64,000 bases of DNA from Mycetocola saprophilus (GCF_000718085.1 NZ_JOEC01000001.1:744001-808000); one strand, 5' to 3'; counted from the first letter of the stretch, positions 1 through 8,816 are shown. Numbers and translations are program-made. The notes: a model not told the origin generated them from the letters alone.

Positions 1-48
1 TCGGTCGCACCCGATCGTACCTTTTTTAACTGAACGGAACCGCTTTTC

Positions 49-612
49 ATGGCATCTACCGCTGACATCAAGAACGGCGTTGTCCTCAAGATTGACGGAC
101 AGCTCTGGACCGTAATCGACTTCCAGCACGTCAAGCCGGGCAAGGGTGGCGCATTCGTGCGCACCAAGATGAAGAACGTCGTCTCCGGCAAGACCGTAGA
201 CAAGACCTACAACGCCGGCACCAAGATCGAGCTTGAGAGCGTCGACCGCCGCGACTTCACCTACCTCTACGCCGATGGCGATGCCTATGTCTTCATGGAC
301 GCCACCGACTACGACCAGATCAACGTTCCCGCCGCCGTCGTTGGCGACGCCGCGAACTTCCTGCTGGAGAACCAGGCCGTCACCATCGCCCTGAACAACG
401 GCAACCCGCTGTACGTGGACCTGCCCGCCTCGGTGGTTATCACCATCACCCACACCGACCCGGGCCTGCAGGGCGACCGTTCCACCGGTGGCACCAAGCC
501 GGCAACCATCGAGACCGGATACGAGATCCAGGTCCCGCTGTTTGTTGAGAGCGGCACCCGCGTCAAGGTAGACACCCGCACCGGTGACTACCTGGGCCGC
601 GTGAACGACTAG
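49..612 (+). CDS. efp: Elongation factor P
   Basis: EF-P binds between the P and E sites of the ribosome and relieves stalling at polyproline stretches. The 187-residue product has the normal family length and its three beta-barrel domains. The N-terminal KOW-like domain carries the exposed loop PGKGGAF with Lys32 at the tip, the position modified in some bacteria and left unmodified in others; no modification gene is seen nearby. The C-terminal signature region around [21 protein letters not shown] matches EF-P closely up to its end at GRVND. The ATG at 49 gives the standard N-terminus [10 protein letters not shown]. The preceding 48 bases hold no gene and only a weak GAACGGAAC-type ribosome binding site. 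nusB follows after two bases, so the two are very likely co-transcribed and the operon probably begins upstream of the window. Confidence 0.98.
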   Translation: MASTADIKNGVVLKIDGQLWTVIDFQHVKPGKGGAFVRTKMKNVVSGKTVDKTYNAGTKIELESVDRRDFTYLYADGDAYVFMDATDYDQINVPAAVVGDAANFLLENQAVTIALNNGNPLYVDLPASVVITITHTDPGLQGDRSTGGTKPATIETGYEIQVPLFVESGTRVKVDTRTGDYLGRVND

Positions 613-614
613 TA

Positions 615-1034
615 GTGAGCGCCAGAACTAAAGCCCGCAAGCGGGCACTCGATATGCTGTACGGCGCGGACGTCCGCGATCAGCCGATCCACGTGATCCT
701 GACCGCCGAGGCCGCGCGCGCCGCGCACGAACCCGCGCGCGAGGCATCGTGGCTGTACGCACGCGAGATCGTGGACGGTGTGTTTGATCACGCCGCCGAG
801 ATCGACGAGCAGCTGGAAACCTACGCGCAGGGCTGGACCCTCGCCCGGATGCCCGTGGTGGATCGTGCGATCCTCCGCATCGGCGTCTGGGAGATGCTGT
901 TCAACCCGCAGGTCCCGGTGGCCGTGGCCATCGACGAGGCCGTGGAGGCCGCCAAGCAGTTCTCGACGGATGACTCCGCCGGGTTTGTGAACGGCCTGCT
1001 GGGCAAGATCGCCCAGGCCAACGCAGTCAGCTAG
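615..1034 (+). CDS. nusB: Transcription antitermination factor NusB
   Basis: NusB is an all-helical protein that, with NusE (S10), binds boxA RNA and supports antitermination of rRNA operons. The 139-residue product has the usual length and the conserved N-terminal pattern ARKRALDMLYGADVR, the central DRAILRIGVWEML and the C-terminal STDDSAGFVNGLLGKIA. It begins with GTG two bases after the efp stop, with no good ribosome binding site of its own, so coupled translation with efp is likely. Its last eight bases overlap the tail of the convergent aminotransferase gene. In several other actinobacteria efp-nusB leads directly into pyrR; here four genes intervene. Confidence 0.97.
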   Translation: MSARTKARKRALDMLYGADVRDQPIHVILTAEAARAAHEPAREASWLYAREIVDGVFDHAAEIDEQLETYAQGWTLARMPVVDRAILRIGVWEMLFNPQVPVAVAIDEAVEAAKQFSTDDSAGFVNGLLGKIAQANAVS

Positions 1035-2175
1035 GTATCCCGTACATAACGGCGGGCAGGCGTACGTAGCCGATGCCGCGGAAGCTGGTGAAGGCGGACT
1101 CGATACCGGTGGCGGCAAAGAGGCGCTCGCGCAGCCCGTCGGCCTCCTCGCGGGTGGACCCGAGGGTGCCCGGGAGTCGAATCAGGCGCATGGCCGGGGC
1201 GGGGTCGGCCACCTCGGGTCGGGTGGAGCCCGCGACATGAGGGGCCAGCGCGGCGGCCACCTGGGCGGCCGCCGCCTCGACCCCGGTGGTCATGGCCGCG
1301 CGGGCGCGATCCCAACCGAACGTGTGTTCGATAAAATCCACGGCGATCGGTGAGGCCAGGTAGGAGGTGATATCCAGGGTGCCCTGCATATCGAAGCGCT
1401 CGGGATAGGGCAGCTCCGCGTTCCAGGAGTCGATCAGCGGCCACAGGTCGTCGCGGTCCTCAGCGGCGGTCACCAGGAGCGCCGAACCGCGCGGGGCCGC
1501 CGGCCACTTGTGCAGGTTTCCAAACCACCAATCCGCTCCGGCTACCCGCGCCGCATCGGCGACCAGCCCGGGTGCGTGGGCACCATCCACGAGCACACGG
1601 ACGCCGTGGGCGTGCGCCAGCGTGGTGAGCGCGGCGGTGGGGAATACCTTGGCCGTGGCCGAGGAGATCTGATCCACCACGATCAGCCGGGTGCGCGGGG
1701 TGATCGCCGCGGTAAAGGTCGCCAGGATTTCTTGATCATCGGCCTCCAGCGCGATCGGCACGATGGTGACCCGGGCTCCGGTGCGCCGGGCCAGTCGGCG
1801 CACCCCCATCAGCACGGCACCGTAGCCGTGATCGGTCACCAGGATCTCGTCGCCGGCGGCGAGCCGCAGCGCGTTCAAAACCACCGTGGCACCGGCCGAG
1901 GCATTGGGAACAAAGACTGTATCGGCGGGGGATGCCCCCACAAATCCCGCCACGGCCTCGCGCGCCAACCGGGTGCGTTCGGCGGCAAACGGGAACCAGC
2001 CCACCGCGCTGAGTTCGGCGGTGCGCTGCAGCTCTCGCTGCGCGGCAATGACCGGGCTCGCGACCGCACCGAACGAGCCGTGATTGAGTGGCACCACGCC
2101 GGGGGCGAATGCCCAGGCCGTCCGGGCGGGTGTCCCATCGGCGAGGGTGAGCGGGGACAGGAGGGGGAGGTTCAC
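1027..2175 (-). CDS. Class V aminotransferase, isopenicillin-N-epimerase-like (PLP enzyme)
   Basis: Fold type I PLP-dependent enzyme of the class V aminotransferase family, 382 residues with the chosen start. The N-terminus FAPGVVPLNHGSFGAVA is the CefD-like substrate entry motif. VLVDGAHAPG carries the Asp that holds the pyridine nitrogen, and the PLP lysine lies in GNLHKWPAAPRGSALL. Many such actinobacterial proteins are labelled isopenicillin N epimerase, but no beta-lactam genes are nearby and the true substrate (amino acid epimerase, desulfurase or lyase) cannot be read from sequence. I chose the GTG at 2175 (protein VNLPLLSPLTLADG) because it has GGAG about seven bases upstream and the open frame before it has no family similarity. 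It is divergent from the polysaccharide deacetylase gene, with a LexA-like palindrome between them. Confidence 0.85.
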   Translation of the reverse strand: MNLPLLSPLTLADGTPARTAWAFAPGVVPLNHGSFGAVASPVIAAQRELQRTAELSAVGWFPFAAERTRLAREAVAGFVGASPADTVFVPNASAGATVVLNALRLAAGDEILVTDHGYGAVLMGVRRLARRTGARVTIVPIALEADDQEILATFTAAITPRTRLIVVDQISSATAKVFPTAALTTLAHAHGVRVLVDGAHAPGLVADAARVAGADWWFGNLHKWPAAPRGSALLVTAAEDRDDLWPLIDSWNAELPYPERFDMQGTLDITSYLASPIAVDFIEHTFGWDRARAAMTTGVEAAAAQVAAALAPHVAGSTRPEVADPAPAMRLIRLPGTLGSTREEADGLRERLFAATGIESAFTSFRGIGYVRLPAVMYGIPS

Positions 2176-2271
2176 GCGGTGCTCCAGTGCTGAGTGTGAT
2201 GCGGGGCCCTCGAATGAGCCCGTCAATTTTGATGCTAAACCACCCGGAGTTACGGTGCGAAATTCGCGATT

Positions 2272-2287
2272 AGAACATGTGTTCGAT
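2272..2287. promoter_or_regulatory. LexA (SOS)-like operator palindrome
   Basis: The sequence AGAACATGTGTTCGAT contains GAAC-ATGT-GTTC, matching the Gram-positive/actinobacterial SOS box core GAAC-N4-GTTC. It sits roughly midway between the divergent starts at 2175 (minus) and 2396 (plus), about 97 and 109 bases from each. The match is visible directly; LexA binding is inference, and neither flanking gene is a classical SOS gene. Confidence 0.45.
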
Positions 2288-2383
2288 GGGTGATTTTCCG
2301 GGACCCGGGTGGGCAAAAATAACGAAACTATGGCGATTCTGTGGATCTGCTTTGACGCTACGGAGAGTTTGGATTCCGCGCCA

Positions 2384-2389
2384 TAACCT
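2384..2389 (+). promoter_or_regulatory. Leaderless-type -10 element of the deacetylase gene
   Basis: TAACCT fits the actinobacterial -10 pattern TANNNT and ends exactly six bases before the ATG at 2396, so transcription should start at or next to the A of the start codon. There is no Shine-Dalgarno sequence in the gap (GATCTC). The same spacing occurs at 5278-5283 (minus) and 32933-32938. Confidence 0.45.
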
Positions 2390-2395
2390 GATCTC

Positions 2396-3214
2396 ATGCG
2401 ATCCTCTGCCCTTCTTGCCGCCGGTGTGCTGGCCGCCACCGTTTTTCTGACCGGCGGCTGCGCCGTGCACTCGGAAACCATGGGGACCCCCTCGTCCTCC
2501 GGCTTGCCGTCGGCAGGTCCGAGCGACCAGCCCTCGGGTTCCCCCTCGCCCTCGGATACCCCGATTGCGCAGCTCCCGCTGCCCACGACAAAGGCGCCGC
2601 TTCCCACCGGTGCGATTACCGGGCTGCCCAAGGGTGGGAACTATCTGGCGTGGACGGTGGATGACGGCGCGGATCCCGAAACCGTCGAAAAGTACGTGGA
2701 CTTTGCCCAGCGCACCGGCACCCGGCTGACGTTTTTTGTGAACGGCCACTATCCCTCCTGGACCCAGGTGGCCGATAAGCTGCGCCCGATGGTGCAATCG
2801 GGGCAGATTCAGATTGGCAACCACACCTGGGACCACCCGGCGCTGACCAAGATCAGTGATCAGCAGATCAGGGATGAGCTGACCAAAAACGACGAGTTCA
2901 TCGAAAAGACCTTCGGGGTGAGCGCCAAGCCCTACTACCGTCCGCCGTTTGGCTACCACAACGCGCACACCGATGCGGTGGCCGCGAGCATCGGCTACAC
3001 GGTTCCGGTGCTCTGGTACGGGTCGCTTTCGGACTCGGGGCTGATCACGCCCGACCAGGTGGTGAGTTTTGCTGATCAATGGTTCCTGCCCGGACACATC
3101 GTGATCGGTCACGCCAACCATACGCCGGTGACCGAGGTGTTTGATCAGCTGGAGAAGATCGTCCAGGAGCGGGGTCTGCGCACGGTGACCCTGCGCGATA
3201 TCTACCAGGGCTAG
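2396..3214 (+). CDS. Lipoprotein polysaccharide deacetylase (NodB/CE4 family)
   Basis: Probable envelope-anchored carbohydrate esterase that removes N- or O-acetyl groups from a polysaccharide, possibly peptidoglycan. The 272-residue precursor has a lipoprotein signal ending in the lipobox LTGGC (Cys22). A Ser/Pro-rich linker to about residue 70 is followed by the NodB homology domain. Visible CE4 motifs are TVDDGAD (motif 1, usually TFDDG), the metal-binding GNHTWDH (motif 2, two His), RPPFGYHN (motif 3) and a late GHANH (motif 5). All expected metal and base residues appear present. The start has no ribosome binding site and lies six bases after a -10 element, suggesting a leaderless message. 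A strong hairpin follows at 3267-3310. The physiological substrate cannot be told from the sequence. Confidence 0.85.
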   Translation: MRSSALLAAGVLAATVFLTGGCAVHSETMGTPSSSGLPSAGPSDQPSGSPSPSDTPIAQLPLPTTKAPLPTGAITGLPKGGNYLAWTVDDGADPETVEKYVDFAQRTGTRLTFFVNGHYPSWTQVADKLRPMVQSGQIQIGNHTWDHPALTKISDQQIRDELTKNDEFIEKTFGVSAKPYYRPPFGYHNAHTDAVAASIGYTVPVLWYGSLSDSGLITPDQVVSFADQWFLPGHIVIGHANHTPVTEVFDQLEKIVQERGLRTVTLRDIYQG

Positions 3215-3217
3215 CGC

Positions 3218-3333
3218 CCCACGCGTGATCTCCCCGCGCGTGGGCGGACGAGCCTCGGAAGGGATTGAGCGGGCATCCGCGGCTGAGCCGTTCGGGTGGG
3301 ATGCCCGCTCTGTTCTAGGGAGGTGAACCTCCC
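3218..3333. terminator. Hairpin cluster between convergent genes
   Basis: Three inverted repeats follow the deacetylase stop: CCCACGCG/CGCGTGGG (3218-3244), GAGCGGGCATCC/GGATGCCCGCTC (3267-3310, 12 perfect pairs, then TGTTCT), and GGGAGGT/ACCTCCC (3318-3333, loop of only two bases). The middle one is the best intrinsic terminator and could serve both the deacetylase and the convergent AraC-type gene. Confidence 0.6.
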
Positions 3334-3398
3334 TCCCTGTCTACTGGGAATGGATCACCGCGTGCCGGGGCGCTGCGCGAAACGACAGCCGGTCTGCG

Positions 3399-4346
3399 CT
3401 AAATGGCGCCGAGCGCATCTCGGTCCCCGGCATCATCGCGCAGCGCACGGAACAGGGCCGAGGCGGATCCGAACCCGGTCGCGTGAGCAATCTCGCTCAT
3501 CGAGAGTCCCGGATTGGCGCTCCGCAGCGTCCGCGCCTCGCTCACCCGGGCTCGACGCAGCGCCCCGCTGACGGTGTCCCCGCGCCGGGCAAACTCGGCC
3601 TGCAGCGTGCGCGGGGCCACACCCAGGCGGCGCGCAATCTCGGCGATGCGCAGCGACTGGGCATGGTACTCGACGGCGATCAGGTCGAGAGCGCGTGCAT
3701 AGGGATCGTCCCGGGCCGGGGCATCGCCGCTGATCAGGCGCACCAGCGATCGGGTGACCTCCTCGGCGACCAGGCGCAGCGGTGCCATCAGCGGTGCCTG
3801 CTCGGAATCTACCGCAAACAGTCCGGTGGTGAAGGCCAGCAGCGGTGCCAGCAGCGAGGGGTCCAGGGAGGGAACGTGGGCGCTCGCCGTGGCCAGCGGA
3901 ATGTCGGCGACCAGTCCCGCGGGCAGGCTGATGTAGAGCACCTCGTTATCGGTGTCGAGAACGTCGATCCACAGCGGCTCGGTGCCCGGCGGAATATAGA
4001 ACAGTCCGGGCTCACGGGTGAGCAGCGCCCCCTCGGTTCGAACATGTATTCGACCGCCGAGAATGATGACGATGGCTGCCCGATCCGCCGACTGCGCATC
4101 CCGGGGCCACTCCATCCGGATGGCCGGCATCGCGACCCGCACGAAGCTCAGCTGCGGAAACTGCGCCAGGCGTAGGCGCAGGGGCGCGTTGTCGTCGAGC
4201 TCGTGCAGTACCACGTTGGCCGCGCGCAGGTAGTTCGCCAGCCCGGTATTGGCCGCGAGGGCGCGGGATCCGTGGACGGTGAGGCGCGCGGCATAGAAAT
4301 CGAGCCCGTCAAAGGTGCGGGCCCAATCCTCACGCCGCCCCGACAC
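3399..4346 (-). CDS. AraC-family transcriptional regulator
   Basis: 315-residue regulator. The N-terminal part (about 1-190) is a cupin-like sensing region of the AraC-binding type. The C-terminal 100 residues form the double helix-turn-helix: SLRIAEIARRLGVAPRTLQ is the first HTH, and LSMSEIAHATGFGSASALFR the second, with the usual LxEIAxxxGF pattern. The GTG start overlaps the last 17 bases of the upstream gene at 4330-5271, so the two are co-transcribed and translationally coupled. The regulator may therefore control, or respond to the same signal as, that gene. Its ligand is unknown. It converges on the deacetylase terminator region. Confidence 0.85.
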   Translation of the reverse strand: MSGRREDWARTFDGLDFYAARLTVHGSRALAANTGLANYLRAANVVLHELDDNAPLRLRLAQFPQLSFVRVAMPAIRMEWPRDAQSADRAAIVIILGGRIHVRTEGALLTREPGLFYIPPGTEPLWIDVLDTDNEVLYISLPAGLVADIPLATASAHVPSLDPSLLAPLLAFTTGLFAVDSEQAPLMAPLRLVAEEVTRSLVRLISGDAPARDDPYARALDLIAVEYHAQSLRIAEIARRLGVAPRTLQAEFARRGDTVSGALRRARVSEARTLRSANPGLSMSEIAHATGFGSASALFRALRDDAGDRDALGAI

Positions 4347-5271
4347 GCGCGTCTCGGGGGAAGTTCAGGGGGGTGGGGGCAACCCCGGCGCGTGCCGCCG
4401 CGATCACCGCGAGCACCCGTGCGCGGATCGCGTTCGAGCGCTCGGTGAACCCGCGCTGGGCACGCACATACTCGGCCTTGCCCGCATCGGTCTCGATAGT
4501 GACGGCCGCATGCCCGTAGGAGGACACGTCGTAGGGGGAGGCCTGCATGTCCAGCGTGCGGATATCCCGGGCCAGCTCGAATGAGTCCAGCAGCAGTTCG
4601 CCGGGGACCAGGGGGCCCAGCTTGGCGATCCACTTATAGAGGTCCATGCCCGCGTGCAGGCAGCCGGCCTGCTCCATCTCGGGCTGGTTCTCCCGGGTGG
4701 GGGAGAGTCGATTGAGGGGCTCGGCCTCGGGGGTGAAGAATCGATAGGCGTCAAAGTGGGAGCAGCCCACCCGGTGGGATTCGACCACCGCGTCGGTGGC
4801 CGACGGGGAGAGGCGCAGCGGGACGCCGTTGTGCCGGATCTGTTCGGGATCCTGCTTATAGACCATCGCCCACTCGTGCAGGCCGAAGCAGTCGAAGCGG
4901 GCGGCGCGCTCGCCGGTGCGGGTCAGCAGGAACTCAACAAAGTCGATCAGGCGGGCACGGTCGCGCAGCAGCGAGGTCGCATCCACCGTGATGGTTCCAT
5001 CGGCCAGGCGCATATACCGAGTGGGAAGCTCGCGATCCTCGGGCCACTCGATCGCGGTGCCCACGCCCGGATGCCAGCGCCGCAGGATGCTGGGCTTGAT
5101 CGGATAGTACGTGAAGAGGAAGTCCTCGATCGCGTGTTTTTCCCCGCTCTGACGTCGCGCGCGCCAGCCCGCGGTGAGCGTGTCGGCGCGGGTCTCATGG
5201 GCGAGGGTGCGCTCACGCTGCACGCCCGGTTCCAGGCGCACCGGCGTGGGGAGCGAAGTCTCGGTGGGCAT
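4330..5271 (-). CDS. Conserved actinobacterial protein, usually annotated 3-methyladenine DNA glycosylase
   Basis: 313 residues. I recognise the family by its conserved blocks [58 protein letters not shown] and [16 protein letters not shown], and by the common database label. I do not see a helix-hairpin-helix/GPD motif or another recognisable glycosylase active site, so the DNA-repair label should be treated with caution. Conserved His, Cys and Asp residues in the listed blocks could form a metal or catalytic centre. The ATG at 5271 lies six bases after a TAGAAT element, suggesting a leaderless message. It is followed with overlap by the AraC-type regulator gene and diverges from pyrR. Confidence 0.6.
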   Translation of the reverse strand: MPTETSLPTPVRLEPGVQRERTLAHETRADTLTAGWRARRQSGEKHAIEDFLFTYYPIKPSILRRWHPGVGTAIEWPEDRELPTRYMRLADGTITVDATSLLRDRARLIDFVEFLLTRTGERAARFDCFGLHEWAMVYKQDPEQIRHNGVPLRLSPSATDAVVESHRVGCSHFDAYRFFTPEAEPLNRLSPTRENQPEMEQAGCLHAGMDLYKWIAKLGPLVPGELLLDSFELARDIRTLDMQASPYDVSSYGHAAVTIETDAGKAEYVRAQRGFTERSNAIRARVLAVIAAARAGVAPTPLNFPRDARVGAA

Positions 5272-5277
5272 GGCTCA

Positions 5278-5283
5278 ATTCTA
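5278..5283 (-). promoter_or_regulatory. Leaderless-type -10 element (TAGAAT)
   Basis: Read on the minus strand, TAGAAT is followed by six bases (TGAGCC) and the ATG at 5271. It fits TANNNT with the transcription start at the start codon, and no Shine-Dalgarno sequence is present. Confidence 0.45.
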
Positions 5284-5372
5284 CGCCGAGTGCGACGCAC
5301 GCCCACCCGGATCGCGCACAATCGTCCACCCCGGAGAGCCGAGTGTGCGAGCGCCGAGGTGCTCGGCGGTGC

Positions 5373-5378
5373 TAGGGT
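5373..5378 (+). promoter_or_regulatory. Candidate -10 of the pyr operon
   Basis: TAGGGT matches TANNNT and would place the transcript start near 5385, giving a leader of about 55 bases that contains the PyrR target. No clear -35 element is visible. Confidence 0.35.
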
Positions 5379-5408
5379 AGAAACGTTGTACACCAGTCAA
5401 CCTTTAAG

Positions 5409-5435
5409 GTCGTCCAGAGAGGCGAAGAAGGGAGG
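5409..5435 (+). promoter_or_regulatory. PyrR RNA-binding site overlapping the pyrR ribosome binding site
   Basis: The leader contains GTCCAGAGAGGCGAAGAAGG, the conserved PyrR target core CCAGAGAGGC, directly abutting the Shine-Dalgarno GGGAGG (5430-5435) and the ATG at 5440. In Mycobacterium smegmatis a site of this kind mediates PyrR-dependent translational repression in the presence of UMP. The geometry here (no terminator, site against the ribosome binding site) suggests the same mechanism. Confidence 0.75.
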
Positions 5436-5439
5436 CCCT

Positions 5440-5976
5440 ATGAGTGCACGTATCGTGCTTCAGCAGGCTGACATTTCCCGGGCGCTCACCCGTATCGCAC
5501 ACGAGATTCTCGAATCCAATCGTGGCGCGGGTGATCTGATTCTGCTCGGCATTCCCACCCGCGGCGTGTACCTCGCGGCCCGCCTGGCGGCGCTGCTTGA
5601 GGAGTTCTCCGGGCAGGAGGTTCCGGTGGGATCGCTGGATATCACCATGTATCGCGATGACCTGGGCCGGATCCCGACGCGCTCGCCGCAGCCCACCAGC
5701 ATTCCCGCCGGCGGCATCGACGGCAAGACCGTGATCCTTGCCGATGACGTACTCTACTCGGGCCGCACCATCCGTGCCGCCCTCGACGCCCTCGGCGACA
5801 TCGGTCGCCCCCGCGCCGTGCGCCTGGCCACCCTGGTCGACCGCGGGCACCGCGAGCTGCCCATCCGCCCCGACTTCGTGGGTAAGAACCTGCCCAGCTC
5901 GAAGTCCGAGCGGATCAACGTGGAGCTGGTCGAGATCGACGGTGAAGACCGCGTGACCATCGGGGAGAGCCTCTAG
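5440..5976 (+). CDS. pyrR: Bifunctional pyr operon regulator / uracil phosphoribosyltransferase PyrR
   Basis: 178 residues. PyrR senses UMP and binds pyr mRNA to lower expression of pyrimidine synthesis; it also has weak uracil phosphoribosyltransferase activity. The type I PRTase PRPP loop is [19 protein letters not shown] (about residues 98-116). The N-terminal [20 protein letters not shown] and the [10 protein letters not shown] segment are typical. The ATG at 5440 is chosen for its strong GGGAGG and because it gives the standard family length, although the frame stays open far upstream. Its own leader carries the PyrR target, so the operon is probably autoregulated. pyrB starts within its stop codon (TAGTG). 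Confidence 0.97.
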   Translation: MSARIVLQQADISRALTRIAHEILESNRGAGDLILLGIPTRGVYLAARLAALLEEFSGQEVPVGSLDITMYRDDLGRIPTRSPQPTSIPAGGIDGKTVILADDVLYSGRTIRAALDALGDIGRPRAVRLATLVDRGHRELPIRPDFVGKNLPSSKSERINVELVEIDGEDRVTIGESL

Positions 5977-6932
5977 TGCGTCACCTCCTGGACACCCGCA
6001 CCCTCTCCCGTGCCGACGCCCTGAGTATCCTCGATGTGGCCGAGGATATGGCCGACACCCAGCTGCGCGAGGTCAAGAAGCTGCCCACGCTGCGCGGTAA
6101 GACCGTGGTGAACCTCTTCTTCGAGGACTCCACCCGCACGCGCATCTCGTTCGAGGCCGCCGCTAAGCGCCTGAGCGCCGACGTCATCAACTTCTCCGCC
6201 AAGGGCTCCTCGGTCTCCAAGGGTGAGAGCCTGAAGGACACCGCCCAGACCCTCGCCGCGATCGGTGCCGACGCCGTGGTGATCCGCCATGGTGCCTCGG
6301 GGGCCCCGCACACCCTGGCCGCCTCCGGCTGGATCGACGCGGGAATCCTCAACGCCGGCGACGGCACCCACGAGCACCCCACCCAGGCGCTGCTGGATGC
6401 CTTCACCATGCGCCGCCGCATCCACGGCGCGGGTGCCTCCCGCGGCCGCGACCTCGACGGCGTGCACGTGGTGATCGTCGGCGACATCCTGCACTCGCGG
6501 GTCGCTCGCTCGAACGTCTGGCTGCTGTCGAGCCTCGGTGCGCAGGTCACGCTGGTCGCCCCGCCCACCCTCCTGCCCGTGGGCATCGAGGGCTGGCCCG
6601 CCTCGGTGTCCTACGACCTGGACGCCGTGCTGGCAGAAAACCCCGACGTGGTCATGATGCTGCGCATTCAGGGGGAGCGGATGCACGATGCGTTCTTCCC
6701 CAATAGTCGAGAATATTCCCGCCGCTGGGGCCTGGACGATGAGCGTCTGGCCCGCCTCACAGGCGATAGCATTGTGATGCACCCCGGTCCGATGAACCGC
6801 GGACTGGAAATCTCCTCCGGCGCCGCGGACTCGCCGCGTTCGACGGTGCTTGAGCAGGTGTCGAGCGGGGTATCCGTCCGGATGGCCGCCCTGTACCTGC
6901 TGCTCTCGGGAGAACGCGAGGACCAGCGATGA
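5976..6932 (+). CDS. pyrB: Aspartate carbamoyltransferase catalytic subunit
   Basis: Catalyses carbamoyl phosphate + L-aspartate to N-carbamoyl-L-aspartate, the committed step of UMP synthesis. 318 residues, usual for the catalytic chain. The carbamoyl-phosphate motif is [11 protein letters not shown] (about 50-60), the second-site lysine loop is [11 protein letters not shown], and [12 protein letters not shown] and MHPGPMNRG complete the active site. No pyrI regulatory-subunit gene accompanies it, so control is likely at expression level through PyrR. The GTG start overlaps the pyrR stop by one base; the last bases overlap pyrC (ATGA). Confidence 0.98.
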   Translation: MRHLLDTRTLSRADALSILDVAEDMADTQLREVKKLPTLRGKTVVNLFFEDSTRTRISFEAAAKRLSADVINFSAKGSSVSKGESLKDTAQTLAAIGADAVVIRHGASGAPHTLAASGWIDAGILNAGDGTHEHPTQALLDAFTMRRRIHGAGASRGRDLDGVHVVIVGDILHSRVARSNVWLLSSLGAQVTLVAPPTLLPVGIEGWPASVSYDLDAVLAENPDVVMMLRIQGERMHDAFFPNSREYSRRWGLDDERLARLTGDSIVMHPGPMNRGLEISSGAADSPRSTVLEQVSSGVSVRMAALYLLLSGEREDQR

Positions 6933-8299
6933 CCACCCCCACTCCCACGACTTCGAAGGACACCGCCGTGCAGAACGAGACCTACCTGATCCGTGGCGCA
7001 CGCCTGTCCTCGGGCGAAACCACCGACCTGATCCTGGAAAACGGCGTCATCGCCGAGCTGGGCAACGGACTCACCCGCGCCGGTGCCACCACCGTGGACG
7101 CCGAGGGCCTGATCGCCCTCCCCGGTCTGGTAGACCTGCACACCCACCTGCGCGAGCCCGGCTTCGAGCACAGCGAGACCGTGCTGACCGGCACCCGCGC
7201 CGCCGCCTCCGGTGGCTACACCACGGTGTTCGCGATGGCCAACACCTCCCCGGTGGCCGACACCGCCGGCGTGGTGGAGCAGGAGCTCTCCCTCGGTGAG
7301 CAGGCCGGTTACGCCCGCGTGCAGCCGATCGGCGCGGTCACCGTGGGCCTGGCCGGAGAGCGCCTGGCCGAGCTCGGCGCGATGGCCGAGTCCCGCGCCA
7401 AGGTCCGCGTCTTCTCCGACGACGGCCTGTGTGTCTCCGACCCGCAGCTCATGCGCCGCGCGCTGGAATACGTCAAGGCGTTCGACGGCGTCATCGCCCA
7501 GCACGCGCAGGACCCCAAGCTCACCCCCGGTGCGCAGATGAACGAGGGCTCGGTTTCGGCCGAGCTGGGCCTGACCGGCTGGCCGGCGATGGCCGAGGAG
7601 TCGATCATCGCCCGCGACGTCCTGATCGCCGAGCACGTGGGCTCACGCCTGCACATCTGCCACCTCTCCACCGCCGGTTCGGTCGAGGTGATCCGCTGGG
7701 CCAAGGCCCGCGGCATCAACGTGACCGCCGAGGTTACCCCGCACCACCTGCTGCTCACCGAGGAGCTCGTGCGCTCCTACGATGCACGCTATAAGGTCAA
7801 CCCGCCGCTGCGTCGCGCCGAAGATGTCCTCGCGCTGCGCGAGGCCCTGGCCGATGGTACCATCGACATCGTCGCGACCGACCACGCACCGCACCCGGCC
7901 GAGGCTAAGGAGTGCGCGTGGGCCGAGGCCGCGAACGGCATGGTGGGCCTCGAATCCGCGCTCAGTGTGGTGCACGAGTCGATGGTTGAGACCGGCCTGA
8001 TCGGCTGGGCGGATGTCGAGCGGGTCATGTCCCGCACCCCCGCCCAGATCGGCCGCATCTCCGGCCAGGGCCTCGCGATCGCGGTGGGCAACCCCGCCGA
8101 GATCACCCTCTACGACCCCGCCGCCCGGTCCGACTTTGCCGTCGCAGACCTGCGCGGGCGCTCGATCAACTCCCCGTACCTGGGAACCAGCCTTCCGGGC
8201 CGGGTCCAGGCCACCTTCCACCGCGGATACGCCACGGTGCTGGGTGGGGAGCTGGTACCGCTTGAAAAGATCCAGGAATTGGTAGCATCGCATGCCTAA
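6929..8299 (+). CDS. pyrC: Dihydroorotase (multimeric, class I type)
   Basis: Cyclises carbamoyl-aspartate to dihydroorotate. 456 residues, amidohydrolase TIM barrel with the metal motif [10 protein letters not shown] (about 71-80). Further metal ligands include His in IAQHAQD and [10 protein letters not shown] and the Asp in VATDHAPH. An N-terminal extension rich in Thr and Pro precedes the family start near [10 protein letters not shown]; an internal GTG near 6968 is an alternative start, but the ATG at 6929 forms the ATGA overlap with pyrB seen throughout this operon. The 3' end overlaps the following membrane protein gene by eight bases. Confidence 0.97.
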   Translation: MTTPTPTTSKDTAVQNETYLIRGARLSSGETTDLILENGVIAELGNGLTRAGATTVDAEGLIALPGLVDLHTHLREPGFEHSETVLTGTRAAASGGYTTVFAMANTSPVADTAGVVEQELSLGEQAGYARVQPIGAVTVGLAGERLAELGAMAESRAKVRVFSDDGLCVSDPQLMRRALEYVKAFDGVIAQHAQDPKLTPGAQMNEGSVSAELGLTGWPAMAEESIIARDVLIAEHVGSRLHICHLSTAGSVEVIRWAKARGINVTAEVTPHHLLLTEELVRSYDARYKVNPPLRRAEDVLALREALADGTIDIVATDHAPHPAEAKECAWAEAANGMVGLESALSVVHESMVETGLIGWADVERVMSRTPAQIGRISGQGLAIAVGNPAEITLYDPAARSDFAVADLRGRSINSPYLGTSLPGRVQATFHRGYATVLGGELVPLEKIQELVASHA

Positions 8300-8816
8300 C
8301 CCGCTCGTCCCCACGCTGATCATCGTTGCCTTCCTCGCGGGACTGTTTGTCCTGATGTGGCTGGGCTGGCGAAAGCGATCGCGACGAGACGGGGGAATCA
8401 CCCTGAACGGCGTGATTCCCGGAAACCTCACCGAGCTGGCCTCAGCCGACGCGTTCTACGTGGCCTCCACCCGGCCCGGCGCCCCGCTGGAACGACTCGC
8501 CCTGAATGGCCTGTCCTTCCGCGCTCGCGCCCGGATCACCGTGAATGCGGAGGGTATTCTCCTCGAAGCCCGAGGTGGAGCCCCCGTGTTCTTTGCCCCC
8601 GACACCGTGTACGGCGCACAGACCGCCACCTGGACGATTGACCGCGTGGTCGAACGCGACGGTCTGATCGTGCTCGCCTGGCGCGCACCCGAGCAGGATG
8701 TGGATAGCTACATCCGGGTCATCGACCAGGCCGACCACGCCAACATTTTGGCCGCGATTGAAAAGATCGCCGCCGCCCCCACTCCCACCCCCACCGAGAG
8801 CGAGATTTCAGCATGA
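8292..8816 (+). CDS. Pyr-operon-associated membrane protein with PH-like domain
   Basis: 174 residues with one N-terminal membrane helix (about 7-26, [20 protein letters not shown]) followed by a basic stretch. The cytoplasmic domain of about 130 residues resembles bacterial PH-like (YdbS/YqeB-type) domains. A gene of this type occupies the same place between pyrC and carA in mycobacteria (Rv1382 in M. tuberculosis) and other actinobacteria, so the position is conserved although no function is established. It could be a membrane tether or regulator of the pyrimidine enzymes; that is inference. It overlaps pyrC at its start and carA at its end (ATGA), so it is translated as part of the operon. 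Confidence 0.8.
   Translation: MPNPLVPTLIIVAFLAGLFVLMWLGWRKRSRRDGGITLNGVIPGNLTELASADAFYVASTRPGAPLERLALNGLSFRARARITVNAEGILLEARGGAPVFFAPDTVYGAQTATWTIDRVVERDGLIVLAWRAPEQDVDSYIRVIDQADHANILAAIEKIAAAPTPTPTESEISA

Noticed and set aside
4038..4053. Second LexA-like palindrome TCGAACATGTATTCGA
   Set aside because: It has an imperfect right arm and lies in the middle of the AraC-type coding sequence, away from any promoter; probably chance.
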